From Desulfatitalea sp. BRH_c12 (GTDB lineage Bacteria > Desulfobacterota > Desulfobacteria > Desulfobacterales > Desulfosarcinaceae), in NCBI GenBank assembly GCA_000961655.1, contig LADR01000047.1, positions 62,001 to 126,000 of the forward strand: a DNA stretch of 64,000 nt, in the 5' to 3' direction. Both the position numbers and the translations under genes were made by a program. Below, one piece after another: positions 36,683 to 45,479 of this stretch. Position 1 is the stretch's first letter. Each line of letters begins with the position of its first letter. The notes beneath the pieces were generated by a model that saw only the letters and a program-made list of their open reading frames with translations, was not told the origin of the DNA and did not search any database.

Positions 36683-36994
36683 CTATGTGATCACCAAAAA
36701 GCCATTGAAATTATTTAACATTTGTTTGACCCGGGTCAATATGATCTTCGCCGGATCATCGTCCTCGTCAGCACTTTGGCGATAACACGATTCCAGAAGA
36801 TCGTCGTTGCCCTGCCAAATCTGGAATTCCTCGTTCAGAAAAGGGGTCACATGTTCGCAAAGCATATCGAACTCTTTTTCGGTCATACAGGACAACGATT
36901 GCAGATGTTGGATCAATAGGTCTGACAAGAGCAATTCCGCCGCTTCATTGACGGTGCGCGGTTTACGATATCGTTCCTTTTTTTTTTGGATCAT
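36683..36994 (-). CDS. Hypothetical protein
   Basis: A 103-residue protein with a very basic N-terminus (MIQKKKERYRKPRTVNEAAE) and an acidic helical remainder (MTEKEFDMLCEHVTPFLNEE; SADEDDDPAKIILTRVKQML). AGGGAT lies upstream. I recognise no family. Composition suits a cytoplasmic protein. It converges with mutM. Confidence 0.5.
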   Translation of the reverse strand: MIQKKKERYRKPRTVNEAAELLLSDLLIQHLQSLSCMTEKEFDMLCEHVTPFLNEEFQIWQGNDDLLESCYRQSADEDDDPAKIILTRVKQMLNNFNGFLVIT

Positions 36995-37335
36995 AATATA
37001 TATCCCTGCTCATAAAGTTGGGCGCAATTTATGCGGGTGCCTATCTGCGCTTACTTTCAATATCGTCAGCAGGTATGCGAAGGTTTAGCAGAAAATGAAA
37101 TCGTACAGAGGGGTCGGTTCATCAATAGCAATAAGGATATTCGGGCAAAGGATATTTCGGACAACTTCCCGCAAAAATTAATCGTAACTTGTATGAACTT
37201 TCTGGTTCCAAATGTCAATGAAGGATGAGATCTTATGTGCGTTTTTTAAGAGTGGATGCGAGTATGTGACTCATCGATGCAGGGGAACCATTTGCCTGAA
37301 GATGTCTTTATGAGCACAGATTTAGCGAGGGGGAT
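36995..37335. other. Divergent intergenic region
   Basis: This 341-bp region lies between the hypothetical gene (minus) and the uracil-DNA glycosylase gene (plus). It is AT-rich. A 65-codon plus-strand frame at 37031-37228 has no ribosome site and unusual composition; I do not call it. No clear promoter motif is seen. Confidence 0.4.
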
Positions 37336-38073
37336 ATGGTGGATACGATGAAACAGGTCGAAGAAACGATCGATGCGCTCGTCAAGGAACTGGCGTGCCT
37401 TGATTTCAGCCCTCCCGTTGAATTTGTTTACAACCCGCTGATATACGCCCATTCCGCACATATGGGCTATTGGCAATCTTTCGGCTGCCCCCCCAAGGAG
37501 ATCATGTTTCTGGGCATGAATCCCGGTCCCTGGGGAATGGTGCAATCCGGTGTGCCTTTCGGCGATGTCGGTATGGTGCGTGAATGGCTGGGACTTTGTG
37601 AGCCCGTCGATCAGCCGGAACGGGTGCACCCTAATAGACCGGTACAGGGGCCCGCCTGCCCGCGCGCTGAGATCAGCGGTCGGCGTCTTTGGGGGTGGGC
37701 CCGATCACGGTTCGGAACGCCCCATGCCTTTTTCAGGCGTTTCTGGGTCGCCAATTACTGTCCGCTGGCGTTTATGGAGGCGAGCGGCCGCAACCGAACC
37801 CCCGATAAGCTTCCCCGACATGAAAAAGAACCGCTGCTGAACGCGTGCGATCTTGCCTTGCTGCGCATCGTTGCGATCGTGCGGCCGCGCATCGTCGTTG
37901 GCGTGGGCCGTTTTGCAACCCAGCAGGCGCAAAGAGCATTGGCACGGACCGATGTAAAGGTAGGGCAGATCACGCATCCCAGTCCAGCCAATCCCCGTGC
38001 GAACGCAGGCTGGGAAACATTGATGGAAACAGAGTTGGCGGCTTTGGGCATAGAGATCAAGTCTGCGGACTGA
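37336..38073 (+). CDS. SMUG1-type uracil-DNA glycosylase
   Basis: A 245-residue enzyme that excises uracil and related bases from DNA. The SMUG1 motif is clear: FLGMNPGPWGMVQSGVPFGD (about 57-76), where family members keep GMNPGP and the GVPFG block. ISGRRLWGWARSRFG and FWVANYCPLAFMEASGRNRT follow, and the C-terminal HPSPANPRAN carries the catalytic His. Bacterial SMUG1 is uncommon compared with family-1 Ung, and is known from Geobacter. AGGGGG lies just before ATG 37336. It is convergent with the flavoprotein gene. Confidence 0.9.
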   Translation: MVDTMKQVEETIDALVKELACLDFSPPVEFVYNPLIYAHSAHMGYWQSFGCPPKEIMFLGMNPGPWGMVQSGVPFGDVGMVREWLGLCEPVDQPERVHPNRPVQGPACPRAEISGRRLWGWARSRFGTPHAFFRRFWVANYCPLAFMEASGRNRTPDKLPRHEKEPLLNACDLALLRIVAIVRPRIVVGVGRFATQQAQRALARTDVKVGQITHPSPANPRANAGWETLMETELAALGIEIKSAD

Positions 38074-38097
38074 CATTCCGGTGATCCGGCAATGGCG

Positions 38098-39252
38098 TCA
38101 GCGCCAAGGCAGCAGGAGGCGTGACAAGGGCTTTTGTCCGTGCACGGCGAATTCGAGTCTTTTGGGAAACAGGCGCAGGAATAACTTTAGTCCGCGATAG
38201 CGGCGGTTGTAGCCGCCGAAAAAGAGGATGTCACGCAAGCGCTTGAACCAGAATAGTTCACGCAGCAGCTTTTTGCGCAAGGTTCGGTTGTAAATATAAG
38301 CCGCATCGTTGCCGCTTGGATAGGCTTCGGCAATGGCCTCGGCAGCGATTTGGGCGCTGCGATGGGCATAGAAGATGCCTTCGCCCAGCAGAGGGTCAGC
38401 CAGCCCGCACGCATCACCAACAAGCAGGGCTTTGCCACACCCGGGTGTGTAAAGAAAATTGCCATAGGGCAGGGGCCAGCTTTTGGGTGTGGATATGTGC
38501 TTGGGGTCGATCGCGAGCGTCGCGAGCAAGTTGTCAAAAATGCCGCGCAAGTTACCCCGGTTCCTGTGCGGCAGGCACGCCAGCCCGATCGTCCGGCTTT
38601 CTGGTCCGGGAAACGACCACCCATAGCCCCAGGCCACTTGTCCGAAGTGCAGTGACGCATAGGAAGACGGACTTTTCCCAATGTTGGGCTGGTAAGATTC
38701 TATCGTAGCGGCCAGATTGCGGCGCCAGAATTTTTTCTCTTTTTCGCGCAGGGGCATGGCCAGGCGAACTTTGCTGCCCACGCCGTCGGCACCGATAACG
38801 GTGTTTGCCCGAACAACGCGATCGTCAACCAGGGTAAGCGTGCCTTCGAAGGGATCCACCCGTTTAACCGCCATGCCGGTTTCCACCCGAACGCCGGCCT
38901 TTTCAGCCCTCTTGAGCCAGTAATGATCATATTTCGCACGATCGACAAAATAGAAAGGAAAATCGAGATGGCCCCTGCCAATCTCGGTCTGCTCAAAATA
39001 GATGCGATAGTCGCGGCAGGCATGGACTACAATTGCTTCCCGCATTAATTCACGCGGACTGACGGCCCATGTCCGGTCAATAAAATCAATGGTTTTCCAT
39101 GTGAGCAAGCCGGCGCACACCTTTGGGCGCGGGTAGGTTCGTTTATCGAACAACCGGACGTGCATACCCTGGCGGGCCAGCAGGTAAGCAGCGGTGGCAC
39201 CGGCGGGTCCGCCGCCGACGATGGCGACATCGCATGCAGAAGAGCGATTCAT
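38098..39252 (-). CDS. Geranylgeranyl-reductase-family FAD oxidoreductase
   Basis: A 384-residue flavoprotein. CDVAIVGGGPAGATAAYLLA is the FAD/ADP-binding motif. KVCAGLLTWKTIDFIDR and the C-terminal ALLVGDACGLADPLLGEGIFY (the GD motif plus the typical LLGEGI) mark the geranylgeranyl reductase / ChlP family, which saturates isoprenoid or quinone side chains. ATG 39252 has GGAGGG upstream and starts the domain exactly. Its first codon overlaps the stop of the pseudouridine synthase (ATGA), so the two are translationally coupled. Menaquinone side-chain or lipid reduction is a plausible but unproven role. Confidence 0.88.
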   Translation of the reverse strand: MNRSSACDVAIVGGGPAGATAAYLLARQGMHVRLFDKRTYPRPKVCAGLLTWKTIDFIDRTWAVSPRELMREAIVVHACRDYRIYFEQTEIGRGHLDFPFYFVDRAKYDHYWLKRAEKAGVRVETGMAVKRVDPFEGTLTLVDDRVVRANTVIGADGVGSKVRLAMPLREKEKKFWRRNLAATIESYQPNIGKSPSSYASLHFGQVAWGYGWSFPGPESRTIGLACLPHRNRGNLRGIFDNLLATLAIDPKHISTPKSWPLPYGNFLYTPGCGKALLVGDACGLADPLLGEGIFYAHRSAQIAAEAIAEAYPSGNDAAYIYNRTLRKKLLRELFWFKRLRDILFFGGYNRRYRGLKLFLRLFPKRLEFAVHGQKPLSRLLLPWR

Positions 39253-40088
39253 AACGGCTGGATTCCCTCCGGATCGATCGTAACCGCAACCCGTCCTTTG
39301 CCGAAAGGACAATCGAACGCCAGTGAATCGGCAACGAGTTGCAACCCGGCTGTATTTTTGTTGTTCTGACCATAGCGCGGATCACCGATCACCGGAAAGC
39401 CGATCATATCCATGTGGCGCCTGATCTGATGCAAGCGGCCGGTACGAAGGCGAACCCGCACCAGGGTATGATCGGTTTCCTCCAAATAGCGGATCACCTC
39501 GTATTCCGTGTGTGCGGCTTTTTCATCCAGAATGAAATCGATATGCCCCGAGCGTCGAAAATGGGACAAGTCGCCGCGTACGCAGATACGATAGCTTTTT
39601 TCGATGGCGTGGTTGCGAAGCATGCGTGAAAGGTGCGCGGCGGCGGAACGGGTGTGGGCTACGATCAGCAAACCGGATGCCTCGCGGTCGAGGCGATGAA
39701 CGACGTAAACCTTGCGTTTGCCGCCAAAATGGTGTTCAACTTGGCGTGAAAGGGCACAATGATCGCCGAAACGGGTGCCCTGCGTCATCAGCCCGGCAGG
39801 TTTGAACCAGATGCTATATTGGCTATGGTCACGCAAACAGTGGGCGGCAGGCGGCCGCAGTTCCAGGATCGTGGGGTCATGATAAAGCGCCAAACGATCC
39901 CCGATGTGAACAATCATGGTGGCCCGTCGGATGCGGCGTGGCCGCTCACCCGGACGCTGCAGCCACACAGCCCCCTTGATCATGGCCTGCTTTACTTTCG
40001 ATTTAGAAAGTCCCGTGCGACGGGTCAGTGCATCGCAGGCAACCGCCGGATCAGAGCGGTCAATGGTGATGTCGAAACGGGTCTGCAT
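39249..40088 (-). CDS. RluA-family pseudouridine synthase
   Basis: A 279-residue enzyme that isomerizes uridine to pseudouridine in rRNA or tRNA. The catalytic motif is VVHRLDREASGLLIVAH, with Asp of HRLD as the nucleophile. An S4-like N-terminal RNA-binding segment is visible (LTRRTGLSKSKVKQAMIKGA). The later RLHQIRRHMDMIGFPVIGDP is the RluA/RsuA core. I use ATG 40088 (AGGT upstream) instead of the longer frame to 40127. It overlaps the following flavoprotein gene by 4 bp. The target nucleotide cannot be inferred. Confidence 0.88.
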   Translation of the reverse strand: MQTRFDITIDRSDPAVACDALTRRTGLSKSKVKQAMIKGAVWLQRPGERPRRIRRATMIVHIGDRLALYHDPTILELRPPAAHCLRDHSQYSIWFKPAGLMTQGTRFGDHCALSRQVEHHFGGKRKVYVVHRLDREASGLLIVAHTRSAAAHLSRMLRNHAIEKSYRICVRGDLSHFRRSGHIDFILDEKAAHTEYEVIRYLEETDHTLVRVRLRTGRLHQIRRHMDMIGFPVIGDPRYGQNNKNTAGLQLVADSLAFDCPFGKGRVAVTIDPEGIQPL

Positions 40089-40533
40089 AGTACCTGTTTT
40101 TCCTTTTACGCCCAGGGGAAACCTCATAACCTGCTTCGGGCGTCAAGGCAAGTGAACGGTTTAATCCGTGCAGACCGCAATTGAAAACCAGACACCTGAA
40201 TCACATCAACGATAAATAACTTCAGAGTTATTCCGCCTCGGATGAAGTGACAGGACGGGTGATCGGTGCGGCGCCAGCGTCCTCCGAATGGGTCTGTGTC
40301 AACCGTTTGTCACCCACAAGCGTTTCGGACGACATGATTGGAGCCGTGATTTGCTTTTTTCGCTAAGGGTGCACGCCTGCCAGGCTTTCGGAACTCGGGC
40401 ATGGCTCTTGCTTGATTGTACGTGGCGTAGTATCACCGCTGCGGTGTTGGACGTGCACTGTGAGTTGGTTGCAGGCAGCGCAGGAATTTTTCAGAAATCG
40501 CATCATTGAATGGTGGTTTAAGCGATCATCGGC
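40089..40533. other. Divergent intergenic region with a palindrome
   Basis: This 445-bp region lies between the pseudouridine synthase (minus) and the amidase (plus). AATAACT (40215-40221) and AGTTATT (40226-40232) form a perfect 7-bp inverted repeat around TCAG, a possible operator. Short frames are unconvincing. Confidence 0.45.
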
Positions 40534-41667
40534 ATGTTATCAAAAACCACGCACAACTTACATCATAAAGAAGCGATACTCAGGGGCGTTTTCAACGACA
40601 ATCTGCGCATTGCCGGAAAACGGGTCGATGATGACCTGCCGGTAAAACGTGCCTCTCTTTTCGTCATCGTGCGCTGGATGCTTCCGGCATTGTTGATCGG
40701 GATGATGAGTTTAATGCCGGGCCTGTCATCGTCTGTTTCCGTCAACGCCGAATTGTCTTTGAATGCGTTTCCGGCGCTTCCGCCGCTGCCCCCTGTGCCG
40801 GAGCAGCCCGGCATTTACGCTGAACCGGACGCGTCATGGCAATCTGCCTTCGTTAATCCGGACTGGCTCGACCAGCTTTCGCGATCTTCCGGTCCGAATG
40901 TGGATATGCCCGACAATCGTTCCATGGATTATAGCCTGTTATTCTCCGGGGACGAGCGCGTGCGCCTCATGTCACTGTTCGGCCTGAACATCAAAACCTT
41001 GGTCATCGATCCGGGACATGGGGGCAGCGATCCCGGCGCTATCGGTGGCATGAGGACCAAAGAGAAAGATATCACGCTCGATGTCGCGTTAAAGCTCAAA
41101 GAACGGTTACGACGGGGCGCGAATTACAACATTCTGCTCACGCGGCATAGCGATCGGACGCTCTCATTGACCAAACGGGTCGAATTTGCGAAAGAGCACA
41201 AGGCTGATCTGTTTATTTCAATTCATGTCAATGCGCTGCCCAACCAATCGGTCAACGCCATTGAAACCTATTACTTCGGTCCACCGCTGAATGCCGAAAC
41301 CTTGCGGTTGGCCGAACAGGAAAACAAGGGGTCTCTTTATTCGATAGGAGAACTAGGCGGGATAATTCAGGATATCGGCAACACGGTGAAGCGCCAGGAA
41401 TCGGAGATGCTCGCCGCATCCATTCAGAAAAGCCTTTATAGAAATGTGCGCAATCTGGACACGCAAGTTTTCGATGTCGGTATCAAGATGGCCCCTTTTG
41501 TTGTTCTTTCGAAGGTGGCGGTTCCCAGCGTGCTCGTCGAGATATCCTGTCTCAGCAAAGAAGAGGAAGAGGCCCGATTGAACTCCACAGACTACAGGGA
41601 CAAGATTGCTTCATTCATTGAGGAAGGTATTATCGCGTACTTGATCAATAGCACTTCAAAATCATAG
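40534..41667 (+). CDS. N-acetylmuramoyl-L-alanine amidase, AmiC-like
   Basis: A 377-residue cell-wall hydrolase that cleaves the bond between MurNAc and the stem peptide. It has a cytoplasmic N-terminal tail and one span (VIVRWMLPALLIGMMSLMPG, about 45-64). A Pro-rich linker (ALPPLPPVPEQPG) is followed by the Amidase_3 domain from about residue 150. Zinc ligands are His in LVIDPGHGGSDPGA, His in LFISIHVNAL, and Glu near the first (KEKDITLDVALKLKERL); the catalytic Glu is in SVLVEISCLSKEEEE. It lacks an AMIN domain. The MamK-like actin gene starts 11 bp later, so the two are almost surely co-transcribed. Confidence 0.9.
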   Translation: MLSKTTHNLHHKEAILRGVFNDNLRIAGKRVDDDLPVKRASLFVIVRWMLPALLIGMMSLMPGLSSSVSVNAELSLNAFPALPPLPPVPEQPGIYAEPDASWQSAFVNPDWLDQLSRSSGPNVDMPDNRSMDYSLLFSGDERVRLMSLFGLNIKTLVIDPGHGGSDPGAIGGMRTKEKDITLDVALKLKERLRRGANYNILLTRHSDRTLSLTKRVEFAKEHKADLFISIHVNALPNQSVNAIETYYFGPPLNAETLRLAEQENKGSLYSIGELGGIIQDIGNTVKRQESEMLAASIQKSLYRNVRNLDTQVFDVGIKMAPFVVLSKVAVPSVLVEISCLSKEEEEARLNSTDYRDKIASFIEEGIIAYLINSTSKS

Positions 41668-41678
41668 GGGAGAAAAAA

Positions 41679-42704
41679 ATGAGTGAGAAAAAAGAAACCA
41701 AGGCGTTTCTCAACGTCGGTATCGACCTGGGCACTTCCAGAAGCGCAATTTCCGCGAGCAACGGCGGCAGACATTGGGTCGAGAGCTATGTCGGTTGGCC
41801 AAAGGATTTCATCGCCCGCAAGGTCCTGGGAAAAGCGGTTCTTTTCGGGGAAGAGGCATTGGAGAATCGATTGTCGCTGGATATATACCGTCCGCTGGAG
41901 CACGGGGTCATCAAGAACGGGTCTGCCCGGAGTGAAGCGGCCGTTAAAGAATTGATTCATTATCTTGTTCAGTTGGCGCAGGGCACTGATACACATGAGG
42001 GGATCCGCGCCGTGGTCGGCGTTCCGGCTGAATCGTTCAAAATCAACAAGGTAGCCATCAAACACGCCGTTGCTGATTTTGCGGATGCTATTATGGTCGT
42101 ATCGGAGCCTTTCTCAGTGGCTTACGGGGTCGATGCCCTGAATAACGCCATGGTCGTCGATATCGGGGCCGGCACCATGGATTTTTGCATCATGCATGGC
42201 ACGATGCCAACCGATGAGGACCAGAAAACCATCCTGACAGCCGGCGATCATATCGATCAGCAGTTGCAAAGCATGATACATGAGCGTTATCCGGCAGCCG
42301 ATTTCACTCTCAACATGGTTCGCCGCTTCAAAGAGCAATATAGCTTTGTGGGGCAATCGTCCAGCCCGGTGATCGTGGATATCCCGGTTGAGGGCAGGCC
42401 TACCGCGCACGATATCACCGCCGAGATGCGGCGTGCTTGCGAAAGCATTCTACCCGGCATGGTCGAAACCATGCTGGAACTGATTGCCGGGTTTGATCCG
42501 GAATTCCAGAAAAAGGTGCGCAACAACATTATTCTTGCAGGAGGAGGCTGTCAAATCAGGGGCTTGCGCGAACATCTGGAAACAATACTTAAAGAGTACG
42601 GCCCCTGCAATGTGCGTAAGATCGATGATCCTCTGTTTGGCGGCGCCGACGGGGCGCTCGCCCTGGCTGCCGACATGCCTGACGCGTATTGGGAAAAAAG
42701 CTGA
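41679..42704 (+). CDS. MamK-like bacterial actin
   Basis: A 341-residue actin-fold ATPase. The phosphate-1 loop is VGIDLGTSRSAIS (about 14-26), phosphate-2 MVVDIGAGTMDFC (about 158-170), and adenosine loop ILAGGGCQIRGL (about 287-298). It follows MamK rather than MreB along its length: VVSEPFSVAYGVDALNN, MPTDEDQKTIL, ERYP, KEQYSFVG and ALALAADMPDAYW all recall the magnetosome filament protein from memory. MreB-type amphipathic membrane motifs are absent. GGGGAG precedes ATG 41679. It follows an amidase by 11 bp and faces an FHA histidine kinase. No other magnetosome gene is visible. It could position a cell-wall or organelle structure. Confidence 0.85.
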   Translation: MSEKKETKAFLNVGIDLGTSRSAISASNGGRHWVESYVGWPKDFIARKVLGKAVLFGEEALENRLSLDIYRPLEHGVIKNGSARSEAAVKELIHYLVQLAQGTDTHEGIRAVVGVPAESFKINKVAIKHAVADFADAIMVVSEPFSVAYGVDALNNAMVVDIGAGTMDFCIMHGTMPTDEDQKTILTAGDHIDQQLQSMIHERYPAADFTLNMVRRFKEQYSFVGQSSSPVIVDIPVEGRPTAHDITAEMRRACESILPGMVETMLELIAGFDPEFQKKVRNNIILAGGGCQIRGLREHLETILKEYGPCNVRKIDDPLFGGADGALALAADMPDAYWEKS

Positions 42705-42730
42705 ACAGATAAGGGCGGTACACCTGCGGT

Positions 42731-44446
42731 TCAGGGGTGTGTTTTAGCTTCTTGAGACGCAGCCAGGGCCGATTTGGTGAATGTCATGCGAACCGTTGTG
42801 CCGACATTTATCTCTGAGACAATGGCGATCGTGCCGCCCATCTTTTCGACAAACTTCTTGACCATCGGCAATCCCAGGCCGCTTCCGCCCGTTCCTTTGG
42901 TGGTATAAAAGAGGTCGAAAATCAGAGGCAGTTTGTCCTGGGATATGCCGCATCCGTTATCGGAAACGCTGACAATCAGACTTTCCTTGTCCAAAGCGGT
43001 ACTCAGCACGATGATGCCGTCCGCTGTTTCCTTGACGGCATCAACCGCATTGACCACCAGGTTAAGCAGGGCGCGCTGGAACTGGTTGGCATCAATCATC
43101 CATTTGGTGTCCGCGTCGGACAGATTCAACTGCAGATCGATGCCTTTGCTGGCCAGGCTTTGCTCAATGGCATCGCGGGCTGCCAAAACGATCCGATTGA
43201 TGGGGATCCACTGCAAAACCATCTCTTGCTCTCTGGCAAAGCCCAGCATATTGGCCGCGAGATTATTGATGCGTGTAAAACTTTGCAGAATGTACCGCCA
43301 GCTTTTATCGATGCGGCTGTCTTCCAGTTTTTTAAGCTGAAGTCCCAGCAAGTCAACCGCGTTCTGATTCAAGGAAAGCAGGTTTTTGATATTGTGCGCC
43401 AGATTGGACATGGTCAGTCCGATCGCGGCCATGCGCTCGATCTGGATCAGTTCGTTTTGCAGGCGAATGTTTTCGGTGCAAAGCGCCAGTTCGTTCGCCA
43501 CTGCGGCCGCGAAGGCCAGATCCTGGCGGGTGAAAGCATGCAGCAGATCTCGTCCGTCGATATAGATCATGCCGATGACACGCTCATTCTTCATCATGGG
43601 AACCACGATGATACTGTTGAGATTATGCAGGCGGATGGAATCGGAATGCTTGAAGCGTTGATCTTCGGACAGGTTTTGGCTGACCAACGCTATTTTTTCA
43701 GTGAGGACCCAATCGATTACGGTTCGACTCACGGGAAATGCGCTGGTGTTTGCCTTCGGATCGCGAAATTTGGCTGCGCAGACATCCAGGTTTTCGCTGT
43801 TTTGCGATCTGAGCAACACCATCGCACGCTGGGCCGTATGCAAGGCATTCAGAAGCAGCGTGAGCCCCTGGTTCAGGATTTCATCCTGCCTTTTAGCAGA
43901 CCTTAATTTTTCGCTGAGTTGGTACAAAAGTGACAGTCGCTGATGGGCCAACGAGCCTATTCCGGATGCCATCCGTGGATCGCCTGCCGGTGCCTTGAAG
44001 ATTTCCAGGGCGGCATCCGTAGCACTTTGCGCCAACAACTCTGAGGGCTCCAGTTCTTCTTCCAGGATGTTAAATGTCTTGTTGGCGTCGCCAATGAGTG
44101 GTTTGGTGTCTTCACCACCCCCACGTGCTTCGGATTTCAGTAAAAAGATATAACTGCTCTTTCCAAAAGAAATTTTATCATGATGATGGAGGGCGGCGAC
44201 CGTAATTCGCTCGCCATTGATACAGGTGGCATTTTGACCTTCACGCTCGATCAACACGTATTTTCCATTATCAAAGGATATGACGGCGTGATGATGCCCG
44301 ACCGACTCGTGCGTTATCTGAATGACATTTGACTGTTCACGACCGATGGTCGTTTTTCCCAGCCGAATGGGGATGGGTTTCGAGAAAGTTTCGGCAGGAT
44401 AGGGGATAAGATACGCTTCAGGGCTGGAATGATTAAGCGATGCCAT
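42731..44446 (-). CDS. Histidine kinase with FHA and GAF domains
   Basis: A 571-residue cytoplasmic sensor kinase. The FHA domain (about 25-105; GKTTIGREQSNVIQI, SVGHHHAVISF, CINGERI) binds phosphothreonine. A GAF domain follows (about 190-345; ALHTAQRAMVLLRSQNSENL ... VVPMMKNERVIGMIYIDGRD). The phospho-acceptor His is in MSNLAHNIKNLLSL (about 370-383), and the ATPase domain has NLVVNAVDAV (N box), VSDNGCGIS (G1) and GTGGSGLGLPMVKKFVEK (G2). No membrane span. FHA at the front of a kinase suggests coupling to a Ser/Thr kinase pathway. The start is taken at ATG 44446; two earlier in-frame ATG exist. It converges on the actin gene, and no response regulator is adjacent. Confidence 0.87.
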   Translation of the reverse strand: MASLNHSSPEAYLIPYPAETFSKPIPIRLGKTTIGREQSNVIQITHESVGHHHAVISFDNGKYVLIEREGQNATCINGERITVAALHHHDKISFGKSSYIFLLKSEARGGGEDTKPLIGDANKTFNILEEELEPSELLAQSATDAALEIFKAPAGDPRMASGIGSLAHQRLSLLYQLSEKLRSAKRQDEILNQGLTLLLNALHTAQRAMVLLRSQNSENLDVCAAKFRDPKANTSAFPVSRTVIDWVLTEKIALVSQNLSEDQRFKHSDSIRLHNLNSIIVVPMMKNERVIGMIYIDGRDLLHAFTRQDLAFAAAVANELALCTENIRLQNELIQIERMAAIGLTMSNLAHNIKNLLSLNQNAVDLLGLQLKKLEDSRIDKSWRYILQSFTRINNLAANMLGFAREQEMVLQWIPINRIVLAARDAIEQSLASKGIDLQLNLSDADTKWMIDANQFQRALLNLVVNAVDAVKETADGIIVLSTALDKESLIVSVSDNGCGISQDKLPLIFDLFYTTKGTGGSGLGLPMVKKFVEKMGGTIAIVSEINVGTTVRMTFTKSALAASQEAKTHP

Positions 44447-44598
44447 GGTGATGTGCATTCCTTTAGAGCATTGATCGAAGTCAAAGGTAAGCAATAACCG
44501 GATTCATTGATCACCTATCAGGCGTGGGGTTTTTCTTGTATTATCGGAAGATATAGGCAAAATGTCAATTTCAATCCTGCAATTCAGGGGGACGAACC

Positions 44599-45348
44599 AT
44601 GATCTGTCCGAAATGTGGCTCTGAAACGGGTGAAAATCTTATCGAATGCATGCGCTGTGGGATCGTTTTCTCAAAATATTACACCTTGCACTCGGCTCAC
44701 AGTGTGCCGACACCAACAAGCACCCCCGCACAAACCCGCGCATTCACATTCAGAGATTTTTTTTGGCCGGTTGTCCATGAGGAGGTTGATCCAATCGCGC
44801 TTGCCGGCCGGATACTGCTTTTGACCTTATTGGCGCTATGGAGCCTTAAATTTGTTTTTTCCACAGTGGAATCCAATTATGCTGGTGCCAGTTTCATGCA
44901 CCTGGTCAATTTACCCTTTCATGAAGCCGGCCACATTATCTTCAGTCCACTGGGCCGTTTCATTGCAGTTCTGGGCGGCACCATGGGACAGTTGTTCATG
45001 CCTGCTATATGCCTGGTCGTTCTTTTGATTCGCACGCGGGACGTGTTCGGCGCCGCAGTGGCACAATGGTGGTTGGCGGAAAGCTTTATGGATATTGCGC
45101 CTTACATCAACGATGCCAGGGATCTGAACCTGATTCTGCTGGGCGGCGTGACCGGCAGAGAGGTCGCGGATTATCACGATTGGGAGTATATTTTACGTCA
45201 TCTGGGCATGCTGCATCTGGACCACTTCCTGGCGAACCTGGCGCAGACCGTTGGCATTGTTCTTATGATTGCGGCTCTGGTGTGGGCGGCGTCATCGATC
45301 TTGATCCAATTTGTCACCTGGCGTAACGTAGCATCAAACAGGAAATAA
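44599..45348 (+). CDS. Zinc-ribbon membrane metalloprotease, M50-like
   Basis: A 249-residue protein. A zinc ribbon (CPKCG ... CMRCG, residues 3-20) is followed by a linker and about five membrane spans. The second span ends in LVNLPFHEAGHIIF, a HExxH metalloprotease motif, and the region resembles site-2-type proteases. A second ligand Asp may be in SFMDIAPYINDARDLN. Site-2 proteases cut membrane-embedded substrates such as anti-sigma factors. ATG 44599 follows AGGGGG. It is next to an FHA kinase (divergent) and a ferritin-like gene; its substrate is unknown. Confidence 0.8.
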   Translation: MICPKCGSETGENLIECMRCGIVFSKYYTLHSAHSVPTPTSTPAQTRAFTFRDFFWPVVHEEVDPIALAGRILLLTLLALWSLKFVFSTVESNYAGASFMHLVNLPFHEAGHIIFSPLGRFIAVLGGTMGQLFMPAICLVVLLIRTRDVFGAAVAQWWLAESFMDIAPYINDARDLNLILLGGVTGREVADYHDWEYILRHLGMLHLDHFLANLAQTVGIVLMIAALVWAASSILIQFVTWRNVASNRK

Positions 45349-45479
45349 GGGTCAGCTTATCTCTGCGGGACCCATTCGCCGATGAGCGGACGGGGGGCGT
45401 TCACGGCCAAAACCATTTCGATCAGAAGCGAAGGCTGCGCTCGGTGAGCTGCGCTCAGCCGATTCAGGAGGTCGCACGT

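Noticed and set aside
41679-42704. Part of a magnetosome gene island
   Set aside because: No mamA, mamB, mamM, mamI, mad or other magnetosome genes are visible in the 64 kb; only the actin resembles that set.
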